Source: Saccoglossus kowalevskii (taxonomy: Eukaryota > Hemichordata > Enteropneusta > Harrimaniidae). Taken from it: 35,244 bases of DNA. Numbering within the stretch: position 1 is the stretch's first letter; the number at the start of each line of letters is the position of its first letter. Below are positions 18,831 to 31,069 of this stretch, in pieces. The position numbers were made by a program, and so were the translations under genes. The notes under the pieces are model-generated. The model saw only the letters and a program-made list of their open reading frames with translations, was not told where the DNA came from and searched no databases. Location of the stretch: assembly GCF_000003605.2 (NCBI RefSeq), contig NW_003156235.1:83788-119031 (forward strand), written 5' to 3'.

Positions 18831-19282
18831 GGTCTTATTTGTCTATTTTGGCTTTTCACGTTATAGCGGGCGGTATAGATCGCTTTCGTTTGACCAGCCA
18901 ATAACTCTGCATAACTATTCATTAAACAAAATATCAGCAAGGACAAGCCTCATTGTTTATCAACTGTTTTAACTGAAGGCATTTATTTAATCGTGTACTA
19001 GCAGGTCTACAGGAAGGTTTCAAACTAATGAAACTTAGCATTATTTCTAACTGTTGTCAGCCTCGTATACACCACGAACTGACTCGTCTGTTCAAGATAT
19101 CTCTGATGAGAACACACTTTCTCAATGTCTTAAAACAGAGTAAGTTTCAGTAAATCTCTTACAGAAAATATTTTAATGTTGACCTCGTTTGGGAAATTGC
19201 GCAACAAAGCGTGTCCTGGTTATTATCAGACAATTTCGGGGAATAGAGCTGCAAGAAAAATGTTGCTGAATTTACGACCAGT
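18831..19282. other. Spacer between repeats
   Basis: No gene or recognisable repeat seen. Confidence 0.35.
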
Positions 19283-19528
19283 GATTGCCAACAAGCGCCC
19301 TCAACGACCACATTCGATATGAGATTTCACAACAGAGTACATTGCTGTCATCATGCTAATAGTAAAGTATATATATATATTCACTTGTCAATGTTATCAG
19401 GTGAGCCGTGGCGTAGTGGGATCGTGTCACACGAGACTAAAGCTTGTGATAAACCCTCCATAAGCGGCACTGGTACACATAGCCAGTGCCGTGGAGAACC
19501 CCACTCTGCCAAATCGACACTCACTCTT
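19283..19528 (+). mobile_element. SINE-like repeat, copy 2
   Basis: Forward copy lying between the two larger segmental repeats. Only the roughly 250-bp core is shared here, which defines the core as a separate mobile unit. The stem CGGCACTGG (19465-19473) pairs perfectly with CCAGTGCCG (19483-19491). An A-box-like TGGCGTAGTGG is present. Homology ends near CACTCACT; an AT run interrupts it at about 19370-19382. Confidence 0.7.
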
Positions 19529-19869
19529 TGGAAGTTTCTGACATTCACGTTGTTGTTCTCTAATATATGCTTTTCTATTGATATTTCTGTTAGAAAAAAC
19601 AAATACACGGGATCGCTGAAATGTTTTTGTTTTTTTTATTCTGTAATGCATGTTTACACTTCGGAACCAAAACAGGACTGATGACATTAACAATCTTTAA
19701 AAAAAACAAAAACAAAAACACATTAAACACTTTTAAATTAGCTACATCCTGGATAAACGTAATTACAGATTGGCCAACTTAACTGAAATAACATGCTAGC
19801 TAAAAGACATGTTATACAGTAGTTGATGTTTCTTTCAGTATATTAACAACACCATTATGATGGTATAGA

Positions 19870-20610
19870 TCTTTTAGGCGAGATGCATCATGGGATTTCC
19901 ATAATGCATCATGGGAGTACCACGATACAAATGTGATATTATTTATCAAAATAGCAGTAGCTCGTGTTGAGATTTATTTCTTTTTGAATATCCTTCGGAT
20001 GTACCATGGGATTGCCACAATGCATCATGGGAGTACCAAAATACAGAACACCTTACACACAAACAATTTGTATCATGTTTGAAGCATAGAAAATAGAAAT
20101 AAAAATAATACAGAAGATACCGGGAAGGCTGGCAGTAACACACAACAAAATCTATAAAACCGAAAAAGTGAGTGTCGATTTGGCAGAGTGGGGTTCTCCA
20201 CGACACTGGCTATGTCGTGCCAGTGTCGCTTATGGAGGGTTAATCACAAGCTTTAGTCTCGTATGACACGATCCCACTACGCCACGGCTCACCTGATAAC
20301 ATTGACAAGTGAATATATATTTATACTTCACTATTAGCATGATGACAGCAATGCACTCTGTTGTGCAATCTCTGACACGAGTTGCCGCAGAGGGCGCTTG
20401 GTTGTTAATCGCCAACTGTAAATGCCAGTCAGTATTCTAGTTATATTGGCATAAATAGTCGTACATGGTGGGTTTTTCCTGCGACACAAATTGACATGTA
20501 CTGGATACAAATAATCACGTGATTTATCAAACTATATTAACACTTTAATATGCTTTGTAAAACATTTACTGTATAGTCTGACGTGTTTCTTCATTGCAAA
20601 TGTTTTAGAG
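19870..20610 (+). repeat. Divergent segmental repeat, copy B
   Basis: Counterpart of 17640-18830, shorter because it lacks the 165-bp MITE and has several deletions. Two pairs of ATGGGAGTACCA-type words flank its left part (19884-19925, 20005-20040). It ends near ACGTGTTTC like copy A. Confidence 0.7.
20168..20418 (-). mobile_element. SINE-like repeat, copy 3 (inverted)
   Basis: Same orientation as copy 1. The stem CGACACTGG (20201-20209) pairs perfectly with CCAGTGTCG (20220-20228). Compared with copy 2, the third stem pair has changed G-C to A-T on both sides. Confidence 0.7.
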
Positions 20611-21204
20611 TTTCGTGTAAGTTGTCATGACGCTATACATATCTCACGTCAACATATTGAGACGATTACAAAATCTCGTAATTTGTGAGAATTTGTTTTC
20701 AAAATTGTTTGCGTCAAATCGAGAAATCGTTTGCCGAATCCAAGATCTCAAAATCTGTTTTTGATACGCCTTGTGACGACAACACCCACATCAACGACTA
20801 ACATTTTAAATGATTTTGCCCCTATACGGGAGAATGTACTCTTTAGCAAACCTCGGGCGCAATAGTTCAACGAAGAATTACTTATTATGCTACGGAATGT
20901 GAGAAAACTAGAGCGGAAGTGAAAATCGTCTAAGTCAGTTATCGATCTGGAAATATTTATCGCCCGCTTGGAGTTTTGTCGTTGGGTGGATACTATGAAA
21001 GCCGTCTTTTCTCGTTGCTGAATCGATAAACGAAATCGTCGACGATCCTTTTACTATTATCAGGGAATTTACAGGATCGATGAAAACGCACAGCATTAAA
21101 AAACTACTACAATGATTCTCACCAGTGAGCTGAGTATTTCAATGACAGAATCTCTAATCGATTGCTGCATGGTTCCATCTTGACCAGTAAAAGTTGAAAC
21201 TTGC
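20611..21204. other. Spacer upstream of the LINE remnant
   Basis: No gene recognised. The part next to 21205 may be further eroded LINE sequence. Confidence 0.3.
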
Positions 21205-21445
21205 CATCAATTGTTTGACACGCTAGACCGCACTATTTTACTCAACAGTCCTTAATCACGGTTCGGAACCTGTGGTAATGTTCATAATTGGGTAAAATCG
21301 TATTTCTCTAATTGTTAGTAGTGTGTAGAAATGGAATTCTTATCTTCGATATCTTTAACTTATTTATGAGTTCCGTATGGTTCCGCATTATAGGACCAAG
21401 TCGTTTTAATTTGCACACAACACCACTTGTAAATATTATTATACT
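21205..21445 (+). pseudogene. Decayed LINE (non-LTR) reverse transcriptase fragment
   Basis: Short in-frame islands match the central reverse transcriptase region of CR1/L2-type LINEs. LFDTLDRTILLN corresponds to the FDTVDHSILL motif, RFGTCGNVHNWVKSY to the RFG-x-x-G-x-x-x-x-W-x-x-SY motif, and VPYGSAL then GPSRFNLHTTPLVNII to VPQGSVLGP and what follows. A stop interrupts the first part, and frame changes separate the islands. The YADD catalytic box was not found. It is an old, inactive insertion; no complete element, UTR or tail is visible. Confidence 0.7.
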
Positions 21446-22170
21446 AGTAAATACAATTGATGGTTACATTACTAAATTCACTTCGTACAAGAAGGACGCC
21501 TCGTTAGTGCCTACTGCATCTCAGTGCGTGCATCTCAGGGTCATTTAAAAACATATTTTTACACCATTTTATTAATCCTATTTTTATTGTTATTTCAACT
21601 CTGTGCATTGAATTTGTAAGTGTTTGTGTAATTATTCACAATTAGAAAAGTTCAATATAATAATATTTTTATGTTCCTTTCCGAGTAGTAGCGCTTTTTG
21701 TGAACAACGTAACTTTGTTGTTATATGCATTTTATATTAATGTTCATAACGCTGTAGGCTGGAAGTTTGTGTTTCGTCTTTGTTTTTTTATTTCACATTT
21801 GTTTTTATCTACGTTGAAATAACTACAGACCGACAATCAATTGGACAGTCTTGACAGCCTGTAATTAGAAAACTACAGCATAAATCGAGAAGAAGGTTAT
21901 TTGTACATTATCTGTCACACACACACAAAAACTGCTCACAAAAAACAACAGTCCGGAATGAATGATGCGGACTCGGAAATACTGTAATAGCGTGAAACCG
22001 CTTTATATATTTTTGACCTACGAAATTGGCCATCAGGTTGTTCGTTAGGCACATGCTGCACGGCATATGTACCATTATCTAAGCTTTCAGATGATATATA
22101 GTTTTGTATTGTAGTATGCGTAGACACTTATACACAATATCTGAATCACAGCTGTTTCCATGTAGCTACT
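21446..22170. other. Spacer downstream of the LINE remnant
   Basis: No gene recognised. The first roughly 100 bp may continue the LINE remnant, but no motif confirms this. Confidence 0.3.
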
Positions 22171-22294
22171 TTAAAGCGCGGTGGTTGTCGTGTTCGAATT
22201 TCATGTAAATAAACAATGTATTTTACACGCGTTGTATACGTCGCTATGAGTCCCATATCGAACAGGGCGCCGCACGACGACTCCCGCCCTTTAA
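22171..22294 (+). mobile_element. MITE with TTAA ends, short member
   Basis: A 124-bp element with ends TTAAAGCGCGGTGGTTGTCG and the inverted counterpart CGACGACTCCCGCCCTTTAA. TTAA lies at both edges (22171-22174, 22291-22294). It bridges the AGCGG and AGGGCGG end types; the interior is not shared with the 165-bp copies. Confidence 0.8.
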
Positions 22295-23855
22295 AGTGTT
22301 TACCTCACTTTGAATTATGAATTGAAATATCTCATCTAAAATTTACACCGATCTTCCGCAAGACAACAGGACACGTGAGTGTTGAAATACAATGCTTTGT
22401 AGAAGTTTAAACAAACAGGTTCTTACAACAATCTTATTACATGGACTTTACATATATTCAGTGTATCCCGTAAATTTCAAACGGAAATACTGCATTGTTT
22501 TGTGGAAATCTTGGGTTTAGACATTTTCACAAGGTCTGGCAATTAGTCTGTCATGAAACGTTTATTTAAACAACTCGGTAAACAAATGACTAACTAGTTT
22601 GTTCAAATGTACTTCTCTATATCCAGGCTTTTAGACAATATATGGTAAATGAAGGTTTTGAATGAGATAACAGACAGAGAATTCTTTATTTTAAAAAGTC
22701 TAAATACGCTTCTCACCCAGTCTCTCACAATGTACGGTTGAGCAGGACTTGCTACGTTATTGACACGTATTGCTCTGCATCCAGAATGAATAGGGTGTGA
22801 TTATTAAATCATATGTGAGCGTGAAAATTTGTGAAAGATGGTCATTATTTTTAATATTATTTGTACTATGTTATATAGATCATATATATACAATTTAATG
22901 TACAAATGGTACCCGCGTGGGAAGGTGTTGCAGTATTTTTTTCATTTTTTTCATGGTCATTTTAAAAATCAAAATTCTATGTTTTCAAGTTTGTTTTATC
23001 ATATATGCAACCTAAAGGACGCCACCTACGTTTGAAAATTGAACCGTTGTGAGCACTTTGCGAAAACGAATGGATTATATCCATGTGTGTATTTATTCCT
23101 TTTCTGCGTTGTATGCAATATATTAGACCCTGGTTGAATCCAGGGTTGACATTGTTGTATGTAGTCAACATACATACAAAATTAAAAAAAAAAGGCGTTT
23201 GCAAAACATTAACATGACAATGACTAGTAATTAAAGCCACAGTGATTAATTTGGGTACAGATTCATGGTTTTTTCTAGTGTCTTTGGTTTTTCTAACTTT
23301 TCCATTGATTGGTTGATCTCAAGCTAACTTGCTATAACGATAGCACACCCACCAGTGTGTCGAAATATTGATGTAAGGCGTTGTGATTGGCCCGGTTTAA
23401 GTTTGATTTGGGATTTTTGAAACTTTTTCAACGAACATCCGATTAGACGTACGGCATCGGTTCGACATAGCAAATAAATATGATTTTGAAAATTGAGTAA
23501 TATACTAGAATATCTGCACCAATCGGTGACAAGAGTTCAGCAAGAAGAACGATGGGAATAAATCCCGGATAGAAATCCGATTTGAAATTAAAACACGCAT
23601 AGTCATATTAATCGAGCACCACAATAGCTTATTGTTTATAGAAAAAAAAGAAAGTTTAAATAAATCTTTTTTTTTTAAACATTGAATTGAAAATTAGTGT
23701 CTAGACTATTTTTGTCCCATTCCAGTGTGAATACCTGGTTGGGTTGGGTCATTAAACGTCAAGATATATTAACATATAGTCATGTGATCAATTCTGACCA
23801 ATATATATCAGTCGATTCAGCAGTGCAGGCATATCGACCTTAGCTTGTCAGATTT
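22295..23855. other. Intergenic DNA and ERK upstream region
   Basis: No gene recognised. Near the ERK start there is a GATTGG (inverted CCAAT) near 23385 and a CCAATATATATC stretch near 23800. Neither can be assigned a role from sequence alone. Confidence 0.35.
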
Positions 23856-23867
23856 CAAGATGGCGGC
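23856..23867 (+). promoter_or_regulatory. TISU element at ERK start codon
   Basis: CAAGATGGCGGC matches the TISU consensus SAASATGGCGGC at every position, with its ATG being the ERK start. In mammals TISU directs initiation on mRNAs with very short 5'UTRs and also binds YY1. By inference, transcription here starts only a few to about 30 bases upstream. Confidence 0.7.
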
Positions 23868-23972
23868 TGATGGCACTACTTCCCCTGAAATAGTTCGTGG
23901 ACAAATATTTGACGTTGGCCCGCGGTATACCAACTTGGCTTACATTGGGGAGGGAGCTTATGGCATGGTTTG
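23860..23972 (+). CDS. MAPK1: ERK1/2-type MAP kinase (MAPK1/3 orthologue), coding exon 1
   Basis: Starts [20 protein letters not shown], then [16 protein letters not shown], matching vertebrate ERK2 nearly residue for residue after the variable N terminus. The Gly-rich loop is GEGAYG. The exon ends with TG, two bases of the codon that is Cys in vertebrate ERK, before a consensus GTAAGT (23973). The phase-2 end matches the vertebrate MAPK1 exon 1 boundary. The full enzyme is a cytoplasmic/nuclear Ser/Thr kinase of the Ras-Raf-MEK pathway, activated by TEY phosphorylation; those parts lie outside the window. The symbol is given for the orthologue group, since invertebrates usually have one ERK. 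Confidence 0.93.
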
Positions 23973-26611
23973 GTAAGTTTTCAGCTTTATTCAGTTGTGC
24001 ATTCGACCTGCCGGGCTCTGAAAAGCTACAAGCGGCACGCCCTCCCAACCACACTCCGAGTCTGAAGAAGGATTGGCAATCCGATCCGCGTCCTGTGTTG
24101 GTGACGCACTGTGTTTTGCTTAAAATTCAACCCTGTCCCATCAATCGACGCGCAACTTATGGGCATGTCCATCAAATGCTCAAAATGTCATTGACGTTTG
24201 TAGTTCATATTTAACAAACTGCGTTTGACTTATTTTCTCATCATGACTGGGGTGACCCCGATACTACTGGGAAGGACAGCTTGCCTTGTTATTGGCTGAT
24301 CTGATCGTCATTGACTTTTTGAAGTCTAGAGAGCTTGGAAACGACCCAATGTAAAAACAAACAACCATATCACCGTGCTGTGATCGTAAGTCTTTCTGAA
24401 AAACACAAAATGACGTAACTAGTGCAGCGTAACACTGTCATGTTTGTCAAATATACGAAATGCTGGCGAACGCGAATGACTTTCAGTGACGGTACTGGGA
24501 AAGTGTAATCTAAACGAGATAACTGCTACCTGCGTGCAAACACTGTAACGGCGTATTTGATCGTTAATCTCAATGCCTGGATATCTGGAATATAATATAT
24601 TGATGTCGTCTTGCATTGTTACACGGTATCAGTAATATTTTAGATCTTGAGGGGTAGAATTAATATGTAAAAGCTTTCCAAGGTACCCTCCAAGACAGAT
24701 TAAAATTGCGTTCCCAGGGTGGAGAAGGGGACCGTTCACAGCAAGATGCAGTAAATCACATAATAATATCAGGGAAGAATGATATAAACATTTTTGAGTC
24801 TGTGAAAAGCAGTGACACAAGTGTATGCGCTAATAAGGTTGATTCAATAAATAGAATAAATAAATAAATAGATTTTTTTTTGTTCAAATGAAAATAAAGA
24901 CGTAACATTTACCATGATATGATCTAGTATCAGTAGATTAAGCGAGAATTTCACACGAACATCGACAGTGTGGTATCTGATAGTACTTTATAAAAGATTC
25001 CCAAAAATAATGCTGTTACATCCAAGATGGACGTTCACAAATCTAGACACTCCCCGTTTTTTCTCCCAAAAACTATATTATGCATGACTGTTGTTGGATT
25101 AATATACACGCTATTAGAAATAAAAAAAAATAGGAGAATCGTCGTGCATCTGGCTAGCTTGTACTGACTCTGGGCAAGCAGCTTTCGAATCAAAAACATG
25201 TAAATCAAATTCTTACTGTACCCAGTGTAGATCAAATTATGAGAAAGCCGGTCTGTGTTGACACCGGCATGAATGAGAAAACATGTGAATGAACAAACAA
25301 AAGTCGAGAAAGAAGTGCAAAAACATCACCCTGTTAATTCTGGTGATCTACCAAAATATGACATAAAATGCAGCATGAATACACAACATTACAAGTGAAA
25401 ATAACCTCAATACCCTGGACAAGTTATTACTTGTGTTTCTAGACTTTATGAGAACCCAAGGAACGTTGTAATCACTACACCCGCAATGATCATATTGAGT
25501 GCACTCATGGGTTGTTGACCTGCCGATACTGTAAATTTTGTTAGTGATTGGTTAACCCAGCGTTCCATACTGTTCATATGCAAACATTTGCAGACGAGCA
25601 CCCAGTCAGTGTTGAAAATACCGATCAATAAATGCAGCAAACAGAACACAGTTCATGGGCTTTTCAAAATAAAAACAATACACTGCCATTGCACGAGACA
25701 TGGTGATCTTTTTTGAAACGCGTTTAAAAGTTAACATAAAAGACGAAACATGTATTTTAAGTACATCAATCCTTGGCATCCAGAGTATTGGCACGTTGCA
25801 ACTATTGCAAAATTACAAATTTACTGTTCTTAAACCAACTTGTTAGATTTTCTGTTATTCTATAATTTTTATTATGAAGTATTTTTTTCTTAATTTGCAT
25901 ATTGACAGTGGAAAAGTATGTTTTCAAGGGTGCGACTACTCTCCATGCTAGTCGGCGCTTCTTCAAATCGCCTCTGCCACAGTTTGATTATACATTTATG
26001 CAAATCAAGGGTCAATGGTAGGGTCAAACCCCAACTACTAATGTGCTTAAATATGGCAGAGTTCACGGGAACTTTAAAACGTACTCTGAATGAATAAAAT
26101 TCTGACGTGGAATTGAAACCAAAGCACATGGAAGTTATGGAAAGTGGGTATGGCCGCCGTCTTGTATAAACTTGCGTATTAATGTGTCAAATCATAGCGT
26201 GAAAAGTCACATGTGGCAGAGGTGTTAACCTACCAGCGCTATGAATTCTAGGATGGAGAATGATCCATTATCTAAAACATCGTCCTAAGGGATACAAAGT
26301 TGTCAAATTACAGTACATGTCTTTGAAATATAACCTTGTATGAAAATTTAGCACATGCCTGAAGTTGGTTTCTGGCATGTTCTGTTTGTAGTTCGAGGGT
26401 TGTCTCAATTGAGCTGCATCCGCTATAATTGAGCCTCCATATATTTTCATACTTGTATCTGTAAGTTTCTGACTTGACAAAGCATGGAATCTGTTGGCAA
26501 TATTTCTGAAAACTTGTTGATATCGACTGTTGGTTGGTGATTTTCATAGAAATGCAATGTATAAGTGTTGGGGGCAAGCTGAAATGTTTTCTGCTCTAGA
26601 TTGAGCAGTCG

Positions 26612-26772
26612 TATTTGGGCAATGGTTACCTTGAACATGCTCAGGAATCGAGTCCCAAGCGATGATAACACGTGCTAAGAATGCAAAGGCTCATGGGTAG
26701 ACGCTTGTTTGTAAACAATGACATGCTATGGCCATCTGACGCATGCGTAGGTGACGACTTCCCTCGCTTTAA
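26612..26772 (+). mobile_element. MITE with TTAA ends (AGCGG subfamily), copy 3, decayed left end
   Basis: The interior matches copies 1 and 2 well (ATCGAGTCCCAAGCGATGA, CAAAGGCTCATGGGTAGACG, TTGTTTGTAAACAATGACA). The right end TGACGACTTCCCTCGCTTTAA is clear. The left end has mutated beyond recognition, so its edge is approximate. Confidence 0.8.
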
Positions 26773-29164
26773 ATTAATTTTTGCTTACTTGCTTGTAGGG
26801 GAAATAAACTGTGAGTATCAATAATGAGTATCTACTAAAATCTCTGTATACAGTATTTTTGGCATACCCAATCTGCAGTGACCTTAAGTTTTTGGATGCC
26901 AATGTCAATTATTATAACCATTCACAAATTATTATAATTTTTTCAAAATTTTAATAGGAAATTATTCTTTGGTCCAAAATTCTCAAAAAATATTAAAAAT
27001 AATGCATAAAAGCAGACAAATTGTTAAGTAAAAATATGGCACTTAAAAGATTTAAGAGGCATGGCTTAAAACATGCCACATCAAACTTAATCTCTTCAGT
27101 TTAGAGAGTCGGTTGAAGGTCCTTTCAATTACTGTCTACAAAAATCAGGGTTTCATTTTTTTGCACTTTTGTTTAGAAGAACAGAAAGGTTTTATGAAGA
27201 GATTATGTTTGAGTGCACATGTTTTAATTATTCACGACCCCTAATACGGAGTGGAATGTTCCGTGTCATCCCCATCAGACATGCTCCATTGGAAGGCTAT
27301 TTACTGATTTTGTTCCATCAGTTTTTTGTGCACTTACAGAATCGACAGGTTTGTTTGTGTTCAAATTGACTATAATTCTTTTCACCACTAGTTATCTCTT
27401 TTCAGCACATTTTCACAAAATAGTCCCGTTTATAGTCTGCCTTTTACTTTAGAAGATTGGGACAAAAATGGTTGCGTTTTTCGAATGAAAACTGAAAATT
27501 CACTAAAATTTTGTCTGTTGGCACCAAATTTAGGGTTCGTTCCTAGAAATATTGATGCTTATCGCGAGCTAGTAGGAAAAACAACAAAACAGTTTCGTAG
27601 AGATTTCAGTTCATTTATTTTGAACTAGAACTCAAGTCATCGATGTAGACAAGATGTCAAACACGAAAACTCCATCTTTGAGCTAGTTCGGTTGAAATAT
27701 GCATACCGGTAATCAATTTTTGGTAATCACTTGAAAACTTGATTGGTTAGATGATCGTCGCATGAAGGGGCAGAGAAATATAAGAATATTTTTGCTTTGT
27801 GCATTGTTGCGTCCAGTAGATTTTTGTTGTCACTTTCCAATAAGGCAGATTGTGAAATTGAACTGCGTGTTTTGGGAAATCACGCCATCAACCATTGATG
27901 GCAATTTCCCATGACAGCATTTAAATTCATTTGCCTGTTCAAATTTTTCAGCAATCGCCAGTTGGCAAGTAGGCATTTAATTAATTCAGTCTCATTGGCG
28001 ATCATTTGTCGTTTTGGTGAGGTCTGTTCTAGCATATAATAAATACAAATAATTTCCTCTTCCAATAGAGCATCACATATGGTTATTTGACAACGCGCCC
28101 ACTTTTTCAATGTCTGTGGTTCTGTTTAACTTTATTTTTCTAATACAGTACTCGTCCAACTTGGCACTCAAGAGTACTCGGCTCACAAAATCATGATTTT
28201 TAGGGGGTGGCTGCTTAGTTGAGCACCACTTTTGTGCAATTTACCGGGAATTCCCAAAGGCATTGTGGTAATGCAATGTGGAAGTGAATTATCAACGTCA
28301 AAGTAAGATCTGTTGAAATTGATTTCAGCAAGAAATAACATAATTTGTAATTAGCAAATTTTTAATTGAACTGAATATGTAATTAAGTATTTACTGCTTT
28401 TCACGGTTGAGTTGGAGTATGGTAATTTAATTTCTAGCGCATTTTCATTTCACCCTACTGTGAAATACTTTATTTTAGTGTATGTAAAATCAGTGACTGT
28501 GTATCTTGTTTCTTGACGCATGGAGCCGGGAACAGCCACTGGTGGCACTGTATACAATCAAGACCTATTTTGGCTTGCCGTAGCTTATTTAGATTTCATT
28601 GTAAAACAAAAAAGGAGTTGTTATATTTGTTGGCCAGTTTAGTATGATAGAAAGTGTTTAGTCTTCAAATAACCACAATAAAGTGGTAGTCAAGACCGAA
28701 TGTACTTGATTCCGGCATTTCTATTAATTTCACTTTAAAATAATATTTATAAGCTATGTCATAACTTCGTTAAAGGTTATTAGCATATTGTGTACGCAGT
28801 GCGCATGCTTTGGGCTCTTTTTCTGTATTCCACAACGCATGCGTCATCACAGTGAGATCAGTTGAAATTAACATTGCATGTAATGTCGCGTTCAGCATCT
28901 TCAAAGTGTTCATCACATTGATGGTGCTGAACGTTGTATTCAGATTTGAAGCCCTCACATAAGCGACGCTACCAGATATATACAACAGCTAATGAGCCAG
29001 CGACTGCTGAGGATTTGTACACACTCCCACCATGTCATACACTGTAATATGCAATGACAATCCTGGTTTCCCTATGACTCTGTATTTGAAGTGGTACAGT
29101 GACTGTGCAGTGTTCCTTGTTCTTGATGTACATGTAAAGTCAATGTTAAGCTTGTTCAAATTCT

Positions 29165-29560
29165 ATACAGTCAAACTTGTGTTGGTGACCACCTCTATAT
29201 AAAGACCATCTGCCTATAATGACCACTTTTAGGTCGTCCCAAGACGTGATGTATGAGCAGCCAGGGTATAAAGACTACGTGTTATGGGTTATCACCTTTT
29301 TAGCCATATTTTTGTAGATACATGTACACCTCTTTGACCAAAATCAGAATTTTAATTTCTTCAAGTCAAAATTATTTGATTTTGATTGACTCAAAGAAAT
29401 GTATTTTTGGTACAACAGTACCTTATTAATTTCTGGACAATATTATGCATTATTAAATACATTTATGAGTTGGCCATCGATAAATTAATAAAGACCACTC
29501 GACTATAAAGACCATTTTAAGGAAGTCCCTTGGGTGTTCACTATATACAGGTTTGAATGA
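29165..29560 (+). mobile_element. MITE with TA-CAGTCAAAC type ends
   Basis: Left end TACAGTCAAACTTGTGTTGG then TGACCACC; the right end (reverse complement) reads TCAAACCTGTATATAGTGAA then CACCC. Inside both ends, AAAGACCAT-type words recur in inverted orientation (ATAAAGACCATCTGCC near the left; GACTATAAAGACCATTTTAA near the right). No coding capacity. The TA-CAGT start suggests Tc1/mariner-type mobilisation. The ends are imperfect, so the edges are approximate. Confidence 0.6.
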
Positions 29561-30887
29561 TGTATTTTATACAAGCTGTACATTTTGCATAGAACCCACA
29601 TCAAGCATGGCTACGACTCGTGTGGTTTTCTGTTTTTTCCCTTCCCCACAACCTTGCTTTGTGTTCCTAATTAATGGCAGAATCTCAAACTTGCTTTTAT
29701 TTTTAAACTGATAACTTAAATATCGTGGATTTATTCATTAATTTCAATTTTGATTGATGGTATTTGTTATGGAGGAAGAATTCCCATGAGGAGGGGTGGG
29801 GGTGGGGTTGTTTCCTGGAAATGTCTGGAATAACATCTAGATTGTTGCCGCACCTTCTTTTACTTTATGCTGCTATAATGAATGTCTGTTATAAAACCTT
29901 CTGAATCAAAAGCATGACCCACATACCCCCTATGAGAGTTGCTGTGTTCTTTTATTAAGCAATCAATTGATATTATAATATCACTATAGTTCAGACAAGC
30001 ATGTACATTTATGCTCGAAAATTGTATGAGCTTTTAACATTTCTTGAGTATATTTATAAATATACTGATTCTTACCTCTCTATTGCTCTAGAAAATGTGT
30101 CAAATTTTTTATTTTTTGGAGACAAACATCACATGTGCAATACCTGGGGGTAGGCTCTGAATTTGTCTTTTTTCTATAGTTCGTATTACCATAAATTATT
30201 TGGCATTTATTAAAAATTTATATACGAGATTTTGCGGCAGTTTGTGAGAAGAACATTCGTATGTACATGTAAATTCGATCCAAAGATCTTCGCATCCATA
30301 TTTTGTGACTAATAAATAGTTACTAAAGTTGAGAATATATTTTAATAGTTGAACTGAGGTCAACAAATTTCTCCAAGGGCCATTAAAACTGAATATTGAT
30401 GACATTGAAGTAGCTACATATTTTATTATATTTATGAAATATACGCAACATAAATCAAACATCGATGAATCGTTGGATTCTGTGGTAGATGACATTCTGT
30501 TTTTCGTAAACAGTTGTGCATGCTCAAAAAAAAAGAAAGTCATTGGAATATTATCATTGAGTTTCATTGACCACAACTTTCCCAGATGTAATATTAGAAA
30601 GTGTTAGTGTGTGAAAAAGATCAATCTTTGACTACTTGTGTAGACGAGTGTCGTATTCACAAAAGTGTGTTACTTTGCTACGACTCGTGACCACACTTGC
30701 CTCTTTCATTTACATTAGCGCCTGTGCTTATAATAGAGCAAATACAACATCCGCATTTACTTAAACTGGATTATTAAAATGTGACGTAGTTGACCTGACC
30801 ATAGACGCACAGTTCTGTCATTTTAATACGCAAGTGTATGTATAACTTAACTTATACATGTGGATAGATATATCATGAGTAGTGTAT

Positions 30888-31069
30888 TACTGTAAAATCT
30901 GTATTAAAAGCCGTGGCTTCTATTAAAATGGTACAATGCAACAGGGGATGCGGCTTCTCTGTTAAGGCATCTACACGTATGATATGGTTAATTTTTGGTT
31001 CTCAATTGTTCAAAAAGAATGGGTGCGGCTTCTATCAGGGATGCGGCTTATAATACAAATTTTACAGTA
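30888..31069 (+). mobile_element. MITE with TA-CTGTAAAAT ends
   Basis: A 182-bp element including TA at each edge. Left end CTGTAAAATCTGTATTAAAA then GCCG; the right end reverse complement reads CTGTAAAATTTGTATTATAA then GCCG. Several GCGGCTT words lie inside. No coding capacity; the TA edges fit Tc1/mariner-type target use. Confidence 0.8.

Noticed and set aside
23897-24214. Plus-strand 105-codon frame overlapping ERK exon 1
   Set aside because: Out of frame with the conserved ERK reading, and it runs through the exon 1 donor into the intron.
25446-25649. Minus-strand frame ending in a membrane-helix-like segment
   Set aside because: Single hydrophobic stretch with no family signature inside a large intron; no splice sites support an exon.
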